The translations under genes were made by a program, and so were the position numbers. This document shows, one piece after another, positions 45,215-57,238 of a stretch of DNA of 64,000 nt (position 1 is the first letter of the stretch; each line of letters starts with the position of its first letter). Origin of the DNA: Crossaster papposus (Eukaryota > Echinodermata > Asteroidea > Velatida > Solasteridae); NCBI GenBank assembly GCA_037893245.1, contig JBAIAA010000412.1, positions 186,001 to 250,000 of the forward strand, given 5' to 3'. The notes under the pieces are model-generated. The model saw nothing but the letters and a program-made list of their open reading frames with translations, had not been told where the DNA came from and did no database searches.

Positions 45215-46109
45215 TAAAGATCCTAAAAAGAAATTAAAAAAATAAATTGCAAAGGTGAAATTCGTCCTGAATTTATGACTAAAGAAATTCATGAAAATAA
45301 ATATATTTTAAGGGGATCGTTGTCATTTTCAAAATACCAAACGGATTCTGCCTTTAAAACTTGTTGGCAAGAGATGACACTAATTAATATGTACCGAAAA
45401 GTCTTCCATTTTCACGAATAACGTTGAACACGTTTGATGATAAAATGTGTATGAGTGTGTGTACACATGTATACGTGTATTGTACACAAATGTACACACA
45501 CATCCAGATGCAATGAGAAGTTGAGTCAGGGTGTTAGACCTATGCATATATGTATGTTTATGCAAAGTACGTAATGTACGCTGCATTCATTAGGCTAAGC
45601 AGGTGCGTGCGCACATCTCTACCTCGACGTAATTCCAAAGACGTTGTTGCGGACAGGATGGCGAGTGATGATGGTTTGTCGCGATAGCGCCCTCTTGTGG
45701 CTGCTAATTAAGCAACGTCTTGCCCAAAGACTAACGCAATCCCTGCACACCAACCTCGTTCCCAGGGCTTACTTTATTTTCAACCACGATTTTCAATAGT
45801 AACCCCTGGGATGGGAACTTCTTTCTCGTGCCTGGATTGGATAGTGACAAAAACAGTAGCGGCTTATTAGCATATATTCAATATTCATATTAGTTAGAGG
45901 AATTGCGACCGTACAGTTGGTGATTCCATCGTATTCAGTTGGTGATTCCATCGTATTCCATACGACGGCATTATACCAACTGTGCGGTCGTAATTTTGTT
46001 GATAAATGTTTGCAGGCGGCGCCGCGCCGCGCCAAAACTTAAAAGTGAAACTTTTGAGTTTCTAACGTTATTAACGTTACTTTTCTGCAGTACGTGTATA
46101 TTCTCGAAA

Positions 46110-46604
46110 ATGTCTGCAATGGCGACGCCGAGCCCCTCAAAAAGTACAGCCGTTAAATCCAATACTTGCATATTGTGTGGCAAAAGCGACAGTCGTGGGA
46201 CGCACATCTGGAGATTCAGTGGACAAAAAAACAGTTTTCCGCAATTGCTTTCACAGCTCAACTTGCCTATACCGTGTGACTTGATCACCGACACAATATG
46301 CCGAAGTTGCGGAACAAAGGTCCATAAAACGGTAACGTTTCTGGAGGATGCAAGGGTCAACATCGCTAAACTGGTGTGCACTAGCACTAGTTGTAGCAAA
46401 AGATTCCTAAGATCTCCTGGTCAGAGTGCTCCAGCTGCCAAACGGCGGGTTTTGGGTCCTGTCAATACCAACGGCGCCCCCCGTAGTCCGAGGCCTGTTG
46501 TCCCCAAAGTCTGCCCTTCATCAAAACGAAGCCCGGGGAAGCCTAATTTGCCTCGTGTGTGCACCACGTACGGAAACATCACAACGAAAACTGGTATCGC
46601 AAGG
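46110..46604 (+). CDS. Exon 1: ZAD-like zinc-binding N-terminus
   Basis: 165 codons ending at a GTATGT donor. Residues 18-85 hold two CxxC pairs 40 residues apart, with hydrophobic spacing (ICRSCGTKVHKTVTF) as in ZAD domains, which mediate dimerisation in insect zinc-finger proteins. A basic, Pro-rich linker follows (about 128-155). The open frame extends upstream to 45,939, but the Met at 46,110 begins just before the domain and is preferred. A DNA- or protein-binding role for the transposase is inferred. Confidence 0.65.
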
Positions 46605-49600
46605 GTATGTACATTTGACCTTTTCATTTGTATTGTAGCCTGTATGGAAATAATTTATCCCGTGCTGTAACAACTAACATTAGGTCGATAGGTAGCCAGG
46701 TTGGACTCCAACCTGGGCTATATCGACCGTACTATTGGAGCTTTATTTTTCGTCCAACCTGGGCTAGGTCGATAGGCAAATTACATGGTGAAACATCACA
46801 TTTGCACTCTAGTGCAAATAGGCAGTTTATTTTCGAATAATTTAGTATTTAGGCCAAAAAAAAAAAAAAACATGTTTAGCGTCACCGCCCGCTTCCTTTT
46901 TGGGGGCCGCCTCCTTTTTTCCTTTTTTTTTCTTTTTGAAAAAAAATGATAAATTTGACCATTTTGGTTAAAAAATTAATAAAAAATAAAAAAAATTGGT
47001 TAAAGATAATAAAATTTTAAGATCGTATTTTAGACTTTAGCATCACTGTGTACATGCTCTGAAAATATATATTTTTTCTAATAGGAAGGCTAGGGTGTGA
47101 CGTGTAGTCGTGTACGGTGTATGATCTACCCACATGAATTTTGATTTTTAATCGTGGGTGAACCATGTTTTAATTTTAAATTGGAAGATAGGGTGTGACA
47201 TGTTCACTACATGACTCGAATTAAGATGTGTCGGGCGGCCATTTTGAAAAAAAAAAAAAAAAAAAAGGGCCTCCTCCTTCCTTTAAAAAAAAAGGCATGA
47301 CGCTAAACATGTTTTTTTTTTTTTGGCCTTAGGGATCACTCAAAGAGGATGCAGCTTTTGCATCACAGGGGAAATTTACTGGAGTAGGGGCTTTCTTTGT
47401 TAAATTTTTTAAATATAATAAACTGTTTCAAAATAGTTTTTAACCGCACCTAGTAAGTTTCCCTTGTGGTTCATTTAAAATGTTTAGAGCCAATAAAAGT
47501 ATAAAACGAATTTATTCAAAATGATTCTCTGGGTCACAGCTCACTTACCATTTGGGAATGAATGTCATGTAATTGTCATTTCCATTATTTAATTGAATTT
47601 CATCCAATTTCAGTACACAGGTTCAAATCAGCGCTTGTTGAGAGTAGAAGATGTGAACATCTTATCATCAGCAGTGTCAAGTAGAGATCCAGTTTCTATT
47701 TCCAATGCCATGTGGAGGATAAAACCCCTACAGAGTGCAATCAAATACTTGATCCTGATCACAGAGGTGAAAACCAACTGCTGCACACTTCAACAATATT
47801 CCATACTCAGGAAATGCAACTACTTGGATCATTCGACTTTCAAATGGAGGGACATCCTTCAGGAGATGGATAAACAGTAGGTTACTTCAGTTTCCTGTGT
47901 CATCCCTGTATTATTATATGATTATGATGTGCATCCTAGCATAAATGCATATGTACCTGTGGTGTTAGAAGGGATCAGTCTTCCCCAATCAACCCTCCAA
48001 TAAAGCCAAGTTTTGTTTTAATTTGGCCGTACTTCCTATGTGCGATATGAATACAATTTTGCTGGTATTAATACTCAATGCGCTCCTCGTTCATTTGATA
48101 CTTGTATACCAGGGGGATTGCTTCATCTACAGGTACGACGACTCTCTTAATTGTGTTTTTATTTAGAATAGAGTGGGAACCAGACACTTAAATTGAAATC
48201 AGGTAAGATGGCGTAAATATTACTTCCCAACTCTCTATTTTTTTCGCTGAGGGGGGTACGTGTGCACGGAGACCACACTGTTACCCACAGCTAGTGCTTA
48301 TAGTAATTGAAGGTAAATAAAAGGAAGGTTTTCATTGCTGTCTATTTCAGGTGTCCCTTTCTGCTTGATGTGCTGGTAACAACATCCAGCGACGATATGA
48401 ATGTCTTTCAAGATGGAAAAGTACCAGTCGTTTGCACAGTGTATGGGATGCTGCTGTACCAGATGAGTTGTCGTATTGGAAGACTGCAGCAGTTGTTTAC
48501 TATTCTCTTAAGCAGATCGGCAGCCAAGAAGGAGGTTAATTTCTTTGAAAATTCCCTCTAGACATGAAGCATTCTCATAATTGTTAGTCACAACTGCATG
48601 TAGCTGTGTAATTATGTGCAGTCAATTAGATTAGAGAATGTGGAAAATATTTATTATATTGTGATTGTTGTTAAAAGAGATCCCTTAAACACACAATACA
48701 AGAATTGTTTCAGTAAATTTGTTTTTAGTGGGAAGGCAGACGGACCTTGGTCAATTCCACAATACCCCAGACTTTCATTTACAGATGTTTCTTTAAAATA
48801 TTTTTATACCTGAACAGATCTACAATGATTTTCAACGGGTAGGCATATGCCAATCCTTCTCACAAAAAGATGTGCAGCTAAACAAAGTAGGTGGACATTT
48901 CAACGAGGAAGTGGTGGAACTGGTCAAAAAGGGACAGAAATTCCAGATTATTGGGGATAACTTTGACCTTCGCATTCAGCGACATGACATGACAAATGAC
49001 GCCAAGAACATTGACTTGCATTACTTTGCCAGCACCATTGTGTTTGATCGCATACCCTTTGTCCATCTGCCTGATGACAAACCAACCAGGCCACTTCAGC
49101 AATGTCCCATCTCATCATTCATGCCTAACGAGGATGAAATCAACACATTGAACAAGTGCTACATGATCCTAGTAGCAAGGGACATCGTTCAGTGCTGCCC
49201 TGCATTGGCCTTCATGAAGTCAGCGATACCAGACCACATCGAGCACACCTACAGTGACCTCACAAAGAAGAAGAGTGCCCTATTCACCCAAGAAATTCTT
49301 CCATGTAATGAGAACAACTATGGGGAAGTTGTCCAGATCCTCAACAGATATGAAGAATGGGTGCATAACATCTATACACCAAATTTACCAGTGGAGAAAC
49401 CAACAACTCGTATAAATGTGAGCATCTAATTTTAAATAACAGAGTAAAGTTTAATACGCTTTATATAAACCAGATTGTGGATTATTGTTATTTTTGTGAT
49501 AAATCATCAAATAGAACATGCTAAATTGTAAGCAAATTAGGCCAAATAGAACCAGCTCATCGTCCTCGCGCACTTCCTATTTTCCCCGCTGCCTCCTTAA

Positions 49601-52600
49601 ACAAAAATTAACAATTTAGTTTCTATGTTTTTCCAGCAAACCTGTGTATACATGCAAGTTTAAATTCTACTTTTAGGTGTAATGGCTCATTTGGACACAA
49701 ATATGCCAAGTAATCTGCATGTTATTATGCATAGGGAAATGGTCTCAATCAAATTGTTTTTAATGTGAAGTTTCTGCTATGAGTGTTTGAGACTGTATGT
49801 GTATTTATTGTGTTGTCTACCACTGTCCACTAAATTGTTAGTGAAAAGGCACTAAAGTATTGCATAAAATGTGTGCAAAATACACGTCAGTAACATTTTA
49901 AGATTGTTCTAATTTACAACCTGAATTTCTGGCTTGTTTTTCCCAGGAGGATGAGGGCAGTGATTTCGGCATGCAGGAAGCTGATGATCTACAAGACCTC
50001 ACTGATGATGTAAGTTATTGCCAAATAACAAAATGATGCCCTCACTAAACACAAAAATATCTAGGAAGGGCAACAACCCCAAAATGGATACACTCTACAT
50101 GTACTGTAAGTCAAAGTTTAAATGTTGGTTATACTTGGCATTAGGCCAAAATGATAAATATATCTGGGGGAAAAAAACAAGTAAATCTGTTTCTGTTGTA
50201 TGTTCGGGAGAATCATGTATCACCTACAAATTGGCAGCATCCAAAACTATTCACTCCCATTTGCTCGTCTCTCCCATATGAAAAAACCCAAAAAAAACCC
50301 TTTTTTTAGGCCCTAATTGTATTGTCTTTCTCCAACTGTCTAATTGTTGGTATTCTTGTCACTGAACACGTAGATTTAAGAATTTTGTAAAAAAACAATG
50401 GATCTTCTTCATCTTTCATATGATGAGCAGCTTAACTTGTTGCTGCATACATCGGTTTGATGACATTCGTGGAAACAGGGTGGGCCGCGTGAAGGTTGTC
50501 ATTTCCCACCCCAAACAATTGTTGAATTTGAAGGTATACATGTATTAAATGATGACTGAACATTGAACACTTTTTTGTTTGTGTGTGTTTTAAAAATTTG
50601 TTTTACAGGAAACTGGAGCAACATCTGATAATCAGAAAATCCAGTCTTGTCCAGACCAGCCAGGATCTCATATGGTGCAGTTAGATCCAGATGATCCACT
50701 ACATGACGTCCACATTCCCGTTGGTGGTGACCAGCTGACAAGGGTCCGGCTTGCCGGGGCAAAGGATCTCAGGGCTGGAGTTCACACTGCCAAACAGCGG
50801 TTTGATCATCTCTACCCCTTCGTTGGTGAAATGTGGCATGCTAAAAAGGCTTTTTTGAATGTAAGAAATGAAATTATGCATTTGCTATATTTTAAACATA
50901 ACCCAATACCAAATTACAGTCAGTTAATGGGGGGGGGGGGGGGGGGGGTGTTGCCTTCTTTACCTTGTTCTAAACGTTTTCTGTTTTGGAGTGAAACCAA
51001 CTAAACCATGCCATAAGGTTTTTCCCTCTTTTTAAAGTGCTTTTGCCTGTAAACCTTGACAATTATCAGGCCATATTGATTCCTCAATCCTTATAATTAT
51101 TATACAATATTTTATTATTCCAAAATATCAAAGTGCATATCACACTTTCACACCCATGTAATACTGTAGTAATTATGATAACCAAAGCAAAGTTCATGTA
51201 CAAGAAGCAATTTTTGTATCTCGACTTGTTTAAAGATAATTAGTTATCCAAAAAAGTGAATTGCGGATCGTCTGTGTCGTCTTTTCCCATGGTCGATCCA
51301 GATATGCCGTGTTCTTTAAAAAAGTCAAATTGTGTGCATTTTTAACGACGACCTCAAATGACCCCTACTTGACCTTGCATACAAGATTCATCAAAATCCA
51401 TGAAAGCATGTACAAGGTAGAAGTTATTAAAAAAAATTGAAAATGAAACATGTTGCTACACATTACATTGTTCAATTATTCACATGTTCTTAAATGATAT
51501 ATTTCTTTGTTTTTCCCCCACCAATATTTTTAAATGGTGTTTGATGTGCTGTTTAGCAACAAGTCAGCTCATGATGTCGGTACTCTGAAGTACTTTCGGG
51601 AGAGAATTGGAAGGCGCAATGTTACAAATCCTGACAAAAATTATGAAGCATGTGAACAGCTGTTTCTGACTGTCGGCAAGGGATACCTTCTGATTGCTGC
51701 TTGTCAATTCTGGGGAATGAAAGACTTGTTTTCTGAGCCTACCCAACACATCCCTACAAAACTGCAGCGAGAAAGACAAGATCACACAAAACTGTATGTT
51801 GATAAGGTACTCAATGAATTTGTGGATCAGTACATACTAGTCAGTTGTGAGTCTGAGCAGATGGTAGTAGCCAATGATAGATTGGTTCAGTGCAGCAGAG
51901 TTGCCCTTGATCATAATTACACGGTAAAACAGCCTGATGAAGTGATGGTTGAGAATGTACATGTAAAGGAACACATACATGTACAATCTACTGAGCACGT
52001 ACCCCAAATTCCTAACCCTCCAAAACCTCCGCCCACTCCAAATTTCCAAACATCTCCAAGGAAAGTGAAAAAAACTGATGATAAAACACCACCATCACAA
52101 ACTGCAAATCATTCAGACCAAGTTAGATCGTACGGGCTTTGTGTGCTTGACATGTATGTGTTTCTCCGACATATGATTGACACAACTAAAGAAGGAGATG
52201 GAAGTCGACTCCTGATAAACATGAAAAGGTTACTTCTTTACTTCTATGCAATGGGTCAGAAAAAGAACAAATATGCTCTAGAAATGCTAGTTGCTATTGC
52301 GCAAGTCGAAGCTCTTCTAACTCCCCAAATGGCCCAAAGAGTTTTATGGGGGCGCTTCTGTAGCATTAGAGGAGGAGCTGGTAACAACATAGAATGTGAT
52401 TTAATGCAAGAGATTTACAACAGAGAGGGCAAAAAACAAATCCAGTGCATGGGGCCAAATAAAACTATGAAGGCTATCCAACGAATCTCAAAAGCGCAAG
52501 CAGGTCTGCAGAAGATTTCAGAGAATTTTGCTGATAATACTTGTTTGCATAAATTGTCAGTTAAACACACTCATAGGTCAGCTGAAAAGGATGAAAAGCA

Positions 52601-52763
52601 GGTCTTGAAAGATTTGGTAAAACTACAGCCATTTATCTTCAGGAGTGGAAGATTACACAGTACTTTCCCAGTTGTCCCCTTTTGTCTGATCAATAATATC
52701 AATCATGACAAGTTGTGCTCATGGATCCGCAAACATGTCAATAATATCCAAGAAGGGTTGTAA
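46110..52763 (+). CDS. Transposase-like gene of the 12.4-kb element (7 exons, about 1028 aa)
   Basis: Exon model from splice sites and unbroken frame: 46,110-46,604; 47,614-47,876; 48,351-48,534; 48,818-49,417; 49,947-50,009; 50,609-50,860; 51,534-52,763. All junctions keep frame, and introns 1-5 are GT-AG. Exon 1 has C20-x2-C23 and C64-x2-C67, the layout of ZAD-type zinc fingers. Exon 4 has IIGDNFD, exon 6 GGDQLT and EMWHAK, and exon 7 GTLKYFRERIGRRN and the YALEMLVAIAQVEALLTPQMA stretch; I recognise this series from the DUF6589 family of animals and fungi. The conserved Asp residues could belong to an RNase H-like catalytic core (inference). Oddity: no AG precedes exon 7 (the bases are AA at 51,532-51,533), so intron 6 may not splice normally. 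Confidence 0.7.
46851..47331. mobile_element. MITE in intron 1 of the transposase-like gene
   Basis: Ends are inverted: aggcc then an A run then acatgtttagcgtca at the left, and the complement ending at 47,331. It is rich in homopolymers and non-coding. It is an insertion into the larger element. Confidence 0.75.
48818..49417 (+). CDS. Exon 4: central DUF6589-like segment
   Basis: 200 codons between a CAG acceptor and a GTGAGC donor, both phase 0. Contains IIGDNFDLRIQ and LHYFASTIVFDR followed by a Pro/Asp loop. This order (GDN-F-D, then an H-F or H-Y-F motif) is what I know from DUF6589 proteins. The Asp in GDNFD is a candidate catalytic residue, not proven. Confidence 0.65.
51534..52763 (+). 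CDS. Exon 7: C-terminal DUF6589-like segment
   Basis: 409 codons and a TAA stop. It starts with FDVLF, then GTLKYFRERIGRRN and YEACEQLFLTV, then a low-complexity Pro-rich linker (about residues 155-190), then a helical block with GDGSRLLINMKRLLLYF and RVLWGRFCSIRGGAGNN. It may start from its own Met if intron 6 is not spliced, but the homologous order of motifs argues that it is the last exon of the larger gene. Confidence 0.65.
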   Translation: MVFDVLFSNKSAHDVGTLKYFRERIGRRNVTNPDKNYEACEQLFLTVGKGYLLIAACQFWGMKDLFSEPTQHIPTKLQRERQDHTKLYVDKVLNEFVDQYILVSCESEQMVVANDRLVQCSRVALDHNYTVKQPDEVMVENVHVKEHIHVQSTEHVPQIPNPPKPPPTPNFQTSPRKVKKTDDKTPPSQTANHSDQVRSYGLCVLDMYVFLRHMIDTTKEGDGSRLLINMKRLLLYFYAMGQKKNKYALEMLVAIAQVEALLTPQMAQRVLWGRFCSIRGGAGNNIECDLMQEIYNREGKKQIQCMGPNKTMKAIQRISKAQAGLQKISENFADNTCLHKLSVKHTHRSAEKDEKQVLKDLVKLQPFIFRSGRLHSTFPVVPFCLINNINHDKLCSWIRKHVNNIQEGL

Positions 52764-53330
52764 GGCAAAGAAAAAATACCCATGTCAGTTATCAAATATA
52801 ACTTATGCCAAGCATGCAAAAGAAAATAAGTAGAAGCAGTTTGTCACCTAAATTGTATGTTTTTAGTAGTGCTGGGATTTAAAACCGAATTGTTTAATAT
52901 TCGGTTTTAATTCCACTATTCGGTTTCGATTTAGAAAACCGAATATTCGAAACCAACCCCAAAAAGTTTAGCCTTGCATATTTGTGTGACACAGGCTGAA
53001 GAAGACAATTGTAACATCTTCCAATTGGCTCCATGGCCTCCGATTGTATACTAGAGGGAGGGAGGGGGGGGGGGGTGTTACATTATGCCTGCACGTTTTG
53101 TTATAATTTGGCTATATTTGTCTTATATTCAGTTTAAGGTGTTTGGTTCAATGCAGCCACCTACTGGTAGTTGTGGTGGGCAAGACAATGGTGGGAAGGG
53201 GTTGTTTATACATGTAGGTTTTTAATTCATATTGTGTTTCTCTTTTACTGTAATAATTTGTAATTTGTAACTCAAATATTTTATATTAAACGGACGATAA
53301 AGACTATGTTTAAACATAGCTGGAATCACC
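52764..53330. other. Region between the convergent transposon genes, part 1
   Basis: No gene. Has an AT hairpin of the aaaaccgaat type at about 52,878-52,950 and a G run at 53,059-53,075. Confidence 0.5.
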
Positions 53331-53442
53331 ATTCCGTCCCCAGGGCTCACTTTATTTCCAATCCTGAACCGTACCTCGTCTCCAATAATAAAAGCGGGTA
53401 GTGTTGAGTGCGTACAGCTCGACACCTTGGGAACGAGGTTAA
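53331..53442. mobile_element. 112-bp mini derivative of the same transposon family
   Basis: The left edge, ccccagggctcactttattt, resembles the left end of the 12.4-kb element (cccagggcttactttatttt). The right edge, ttgggaacgaggtt, resembles its right end. It is probably a small non-autonomous relative nested inside the large copy. Confidence 0.6.
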
Positions 53443-54582
53443 TTGCCAATGGCAGTAATAGTCTGGTTCACAGTAAATACGCTTTATTGTATGTATTGTG
53501 TAGAGAGCGACAGAGGCGGAAACATGTCATTTGACACAGACAGAATGGCGAAACACCGAAATTTACTTGCGACAATTTTCCGGGATTTCGGGGCTTTTGG
53601 GGCTGAATTTTACAAAAAAGGTATTTATGAATGGGAATAAATGTGTGTTCGGTCGGTATTAATCACTCTGGGTGCTGATAATTACTTGCTTCATGAACAG
53701 ATTGGGATAAATTTCAAATTTGACCCTTGTTTGACCTTAATTGACCCCTAACAAAAATGCCCGGAACTTTGAAGAGGGCAGCCGAAGCCAAATTTGTTCA
53801 GTACCCTTCAGGGATGCCCAAAACACTTTCAAACCTTTGTTGCCAAAATTTGGTCACGGGACATTAGCGTTCATCCCTTACTAATGGTACATAACACTTA
53901 CAACGCTCCAGAAAGTCATGGGTTTTACAAAACGTGTTTGTGAGAAAACTTACTTTAAACATCTTAAACAAAACACGCAAAAGATTAAAAAACAGGACAA
54001 GTAAGGTTAGGTTGAGCATAGCAACAGCTATGTTCTGATCATTATTTCTTCCTGAAATTTGCCACACATACAAACTATTGTATAAACAGCAAAATATCAA
54101 AATTTTGAAAACGTGGGATACTGACGAGGACCTGATTTTCATATTTAATTACCGTGTTAATTAGACCACTATTGGACTTTAATCCAAACACTAACTATGC
54201 AAACACTACGAAAAATCACGTAATTTAAGAGGTTTTCGATCATGTGATTTCACCCAAAAAATGGGAATTTGTAGAGGACTTGGGCATTCCAAATTATGCA
54301 AAATCCTAAAATTGACCACCCCTTCATATTTTGACTTGGGATGGCCATATCTCTGAATCACATTGTGCGACTTTACTCTCATTTTGTAATGACAATTCAC
54401 AATTTGAATGAATGAATTATTGAATGATTGTCAGATTGGGCCTTCGTAAAACATATTCGCAGTTTCATCTGATTCTGATTTGATTACTTTTGACCTGGAA
54501 TACTTCACTGAGATACCAAAGGGATTTATTGTGTACTTGCACACATAGTATGTCATGCATATTTTTTTTTACATAACTGAGC
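53443..54582. other. Region between the convergent transposon genes, part 2
   Basis: No domain-bearing frame. The ORF at 53,443-53,640 is short and unsupported. AT-rich. Confidence 0.5.
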
Positions 54583-54980
54583 TTAAAGGTAGGATACACA
54601 TTACACCATTTGCAGATATCAAAAATATTTACTACCGAATTATTATGTAAGAAATATCTTACACATTTGAAAGTAAATGTTAATTCTAGGCATCCAGCAA
54701 AAGGATTGCGTTAGATATTCTGTAATTATTCCGAAAAATATAATTTTACAATGAAAAATTTGCTATCGCCGTCCGGCGATCGCAAAAAAACAAAGATAAC
54801 ATAAGAATAACTGCTCGACGCCGGTTGAAAAACCCCGCTGTTTTTCGTGCTTTTCTCGGCATCCATGATTGTAAAACTTCGGACAGCTCAGTTAAACGAT
54901 ATTTACTATAAAATACAACCCCCCAAATCTACTCATTCATGATAATTCAAGCAATGACCAATGGTGTATACTACCTTTAA
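54583..54980. mobile_element. TTAA-flanked MITE (family T2), copy C
   Basis: A 398-bp copy with TTAA at both ends, nested in the 12.4-kb transposon. The central palindrome is partly decayed (gctatcgccgtccggcgatcgc). Its presence shows that T2 was active after the large element inserted. Confidence 0.85.
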
Positions 54981-55147
54981 TTATTGCTTTACATGTACAG
55001 TGTACTTCATTTTAGTTTTACAAGGCAATAAAGAGATGATACATGTAAATGAAAGTTGTTTGCTACGTGTTGATCATAATGAACAGATGAATATTTATTT
55101 AATTTCCTGTATAGAAAGATTGTGAAATTTAACATTTCATGCACATT

Positions 55148-56579
55148 CTACTGCGAGTCGTCATCATATAGAAAGTTAAGGCAAAACTCCATGTCACATT
55201 CAAGGCACCAACATTTTAGCTTGCACATGTCGCAGCACAGATGAGGGATGCTTGCATGTGTACCACATGGCTTATACCCAAAGTGTTGAAGAATAGTTGT
55301 CCTCCTGCAATTATTTCCTCTGCATAAGTCCCGCATTACTTGCTGCATGCCTTCCTTATTCTTGGCTATATCTGAACCATTGAAGTACATAGTAGCTGTG
55401 GCTGGACAACCATCCCTTCCTGCGCGCCCTGTCTGTTGAAAGTAGGCTTCTATTGTATGTGGCACACCAACGTGAACAATATGGCGAATACTAGGGGCAT
55501 CTACACCCATCCCTACTGCACATGTGGCAAACACAACCCTGCATGTGTTTTTCGATGATGAAAGCTGCTTGAGCAGAACCTGTTTCATTTCTTCTGTTTG
55601 GGGAGCATGGTACTGCCCAAACAATCTGTGATCTGGACCAACACATGTTTCTGGATAGTACTGATGAACACCGAGTACATTTTCAAAAAGCCTGTATGCA
55701 TAGCCACAGTACTTCAATTTCATGTAGATGAGTGGTGGGATAGCATATGCCTTCTTCAAGTAACTTAAGAGCTATTGGATATAGTACGTCATGATAACTT
55801 TGGACTCCATATATAGAGGGCAGTCGACTCTTTACGGTGTACGTGATATTTTTCCAGTCAGGATTCCTGCTAATAATAACAGGTTTCCTCAAGCAAAGCG
55901 ACTTAATTATGGCTTCTCTGTAATCCTGTGGTGCAGTTGCAGTCATTGCAGCTGTTGGAGTATGTGGATATAGGCTAGCTAAAATGCCTAACTTTGCAAA
56001 ATCCGGTCTGAAATCCAGGCCCCACTCCACTATGCAATGTGCTTCATCTACCACTGTCGCAACCACTGTGTTTTGAATTGGATCAGACAATAAAAAGGAT
56101 CGTGATGACACAACTGCTTCCGGATGGGCATAGATGATATTTGCTTTGCGCAGTTGCTCCTCACTGCTCCCAGCAATACAAGCATCTGTAGATGAAATTT
56201 GGTTTGTCTCTTCTTCTTTATCACTATCATGATCAAGACAAATCCCAATCACCATATTACCACTAAGTATACCAACGTGCACCCCAATGCTGGAAAGTTT
56301 TGAGGCTTGATCTTGAACGATTGCATTTAGAGGTGTGACAACCAGAAGTTTGGGATTGTTTATGTTTAGTTTATATCCCAGCATATACACAGCTATTTGG
56401 TAAATGAGGCTTTTTCCATAGCCTGTAGGAAGAATGACGAAAACATCACGTCCATTAAACAGTTGCCACAATGCCTGACACTGTGCAGGTTTGAGATTAA
56501 TACTCAATTGTAACCGATTTACTGCGTATTGAACCGAGGGCCAAAAGCTGTTCATGTTTGATGATACATGTAGATCCAC
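55148..56579 (-). CDS. RecQ-like DNA helicase of the transposon, one frame shift
   Basis: Superfamily 2 helicase read on the minus strand. Start at 56,579 (MDLHVSSNMNSFWPSVQYAV). Motif I LPTGYGKS, motif Ia VVTPLNAIVQDQ, motif II DEAHCIVEWG, motif III MTATAP, then in a second frame motif V-like FATCAVGMGVDAP and motif VI QQTGRAGRDG, followed by a Cys cluster (CCDMCKLKC) like the RecQ zinc-binding region. The frame changes near 55,730-55,755 at CYPTT, where the coding potential passes from one frame to the next, consistent with one 1-nt indel. Length and motif order suit a RecQ core without the HRDC domain. It converges with the transposase-like gene and probably helps excision or repair of the element (inference). 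Confidence 0.8.
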
Positions 56580-57238
56580 ACAACTTTAATACAACTGTCA
56601 ACTGATTGAAGAAGCTGTTGGAAAGCTGACCAACTCACTCCCAAACCAACTTGTCCTAGGTCAACTCGGCCTGTATAGGAAAATATACGTAAATAAAGTT
56701 AAGTATGTACACTACACACACAAAAGTTGGTCGAGATTGCCATGTTTAGGGCGTCCTTTTTTATTTCTGTGGTTCTCATTTCCGATCGCATTCGACCCTA
56801 TTTTGGGCTCCCGACCCAAGAAAAAACACCATTTTTATTACCGCTGACCCTATCTGGAACCCCATTCACACAGCAAATCCCATTATTAATGACTGGGTAA
56901 CTATAGTCATACAGTTCGCTAATTTACCATGTTGATTTTAACTTTAGCAAACTCGATTTTGTGGAAAGAGGGCAGAGTTACTTTTTAATTTTGGAAATTG
57001 TAAGGAAAAATGCAAAGACAACCCGCATTACTGTTTACAAATATAACATGGCAACATGCATGCCTCCGAGTCCGGGTGAAAAAAAAGATGAGAAAAATCC
57101 ATTTTCTTTAACATTACGGAAAGAAGGTACATGTATACAGCCTACCTCCACTTCTTTGGTTGTGTATAAAGTCTAGACTAAAGTGCAGAACAAAATCTGA
57201 AATGTATCACGGCCCTGGCCTAGTCCGAGTATTAATAT
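56580..57238. other. Upstream side of the helicase gene
   Basis: Candidate promoter side of the minus-strand helicase. No clear TATA or further exon seen, and no other gene. Confidence 0.45.

Larger units (their letters stand above)
43307..45733. mobile_element. 2.4-kb Mutator-like element with 107-bp TIRs
   Basis: Terminal inverted repeats at 43,307-43,413 and 45,627-45,733 (starting tagtcttt and caagacgttgc) match at nearly every position. The target duplication is acgcaatcc on both sides. Long TIRs and a 9-bp duplication fit Mutator-like elements. There is no transposase. The left interior (43,440-43,665) looks like a GC-rich promoter, with an exact tgcgcatgcgc NRF-1-type site at 43,446-43,456 and a short ATG frame (MAEGADRKPRRW) that may be a captured first exon. 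The right part is AT-rich and carries another nested element and a poly-C tract. Confidence 0.8.

Noticed and set aside
45939-46109. Upstream extension of transposase exon 1
   Set aside because: The open frame continues upstream, but that stretch has no domain and a good Met lies just before the zinc-binding region.
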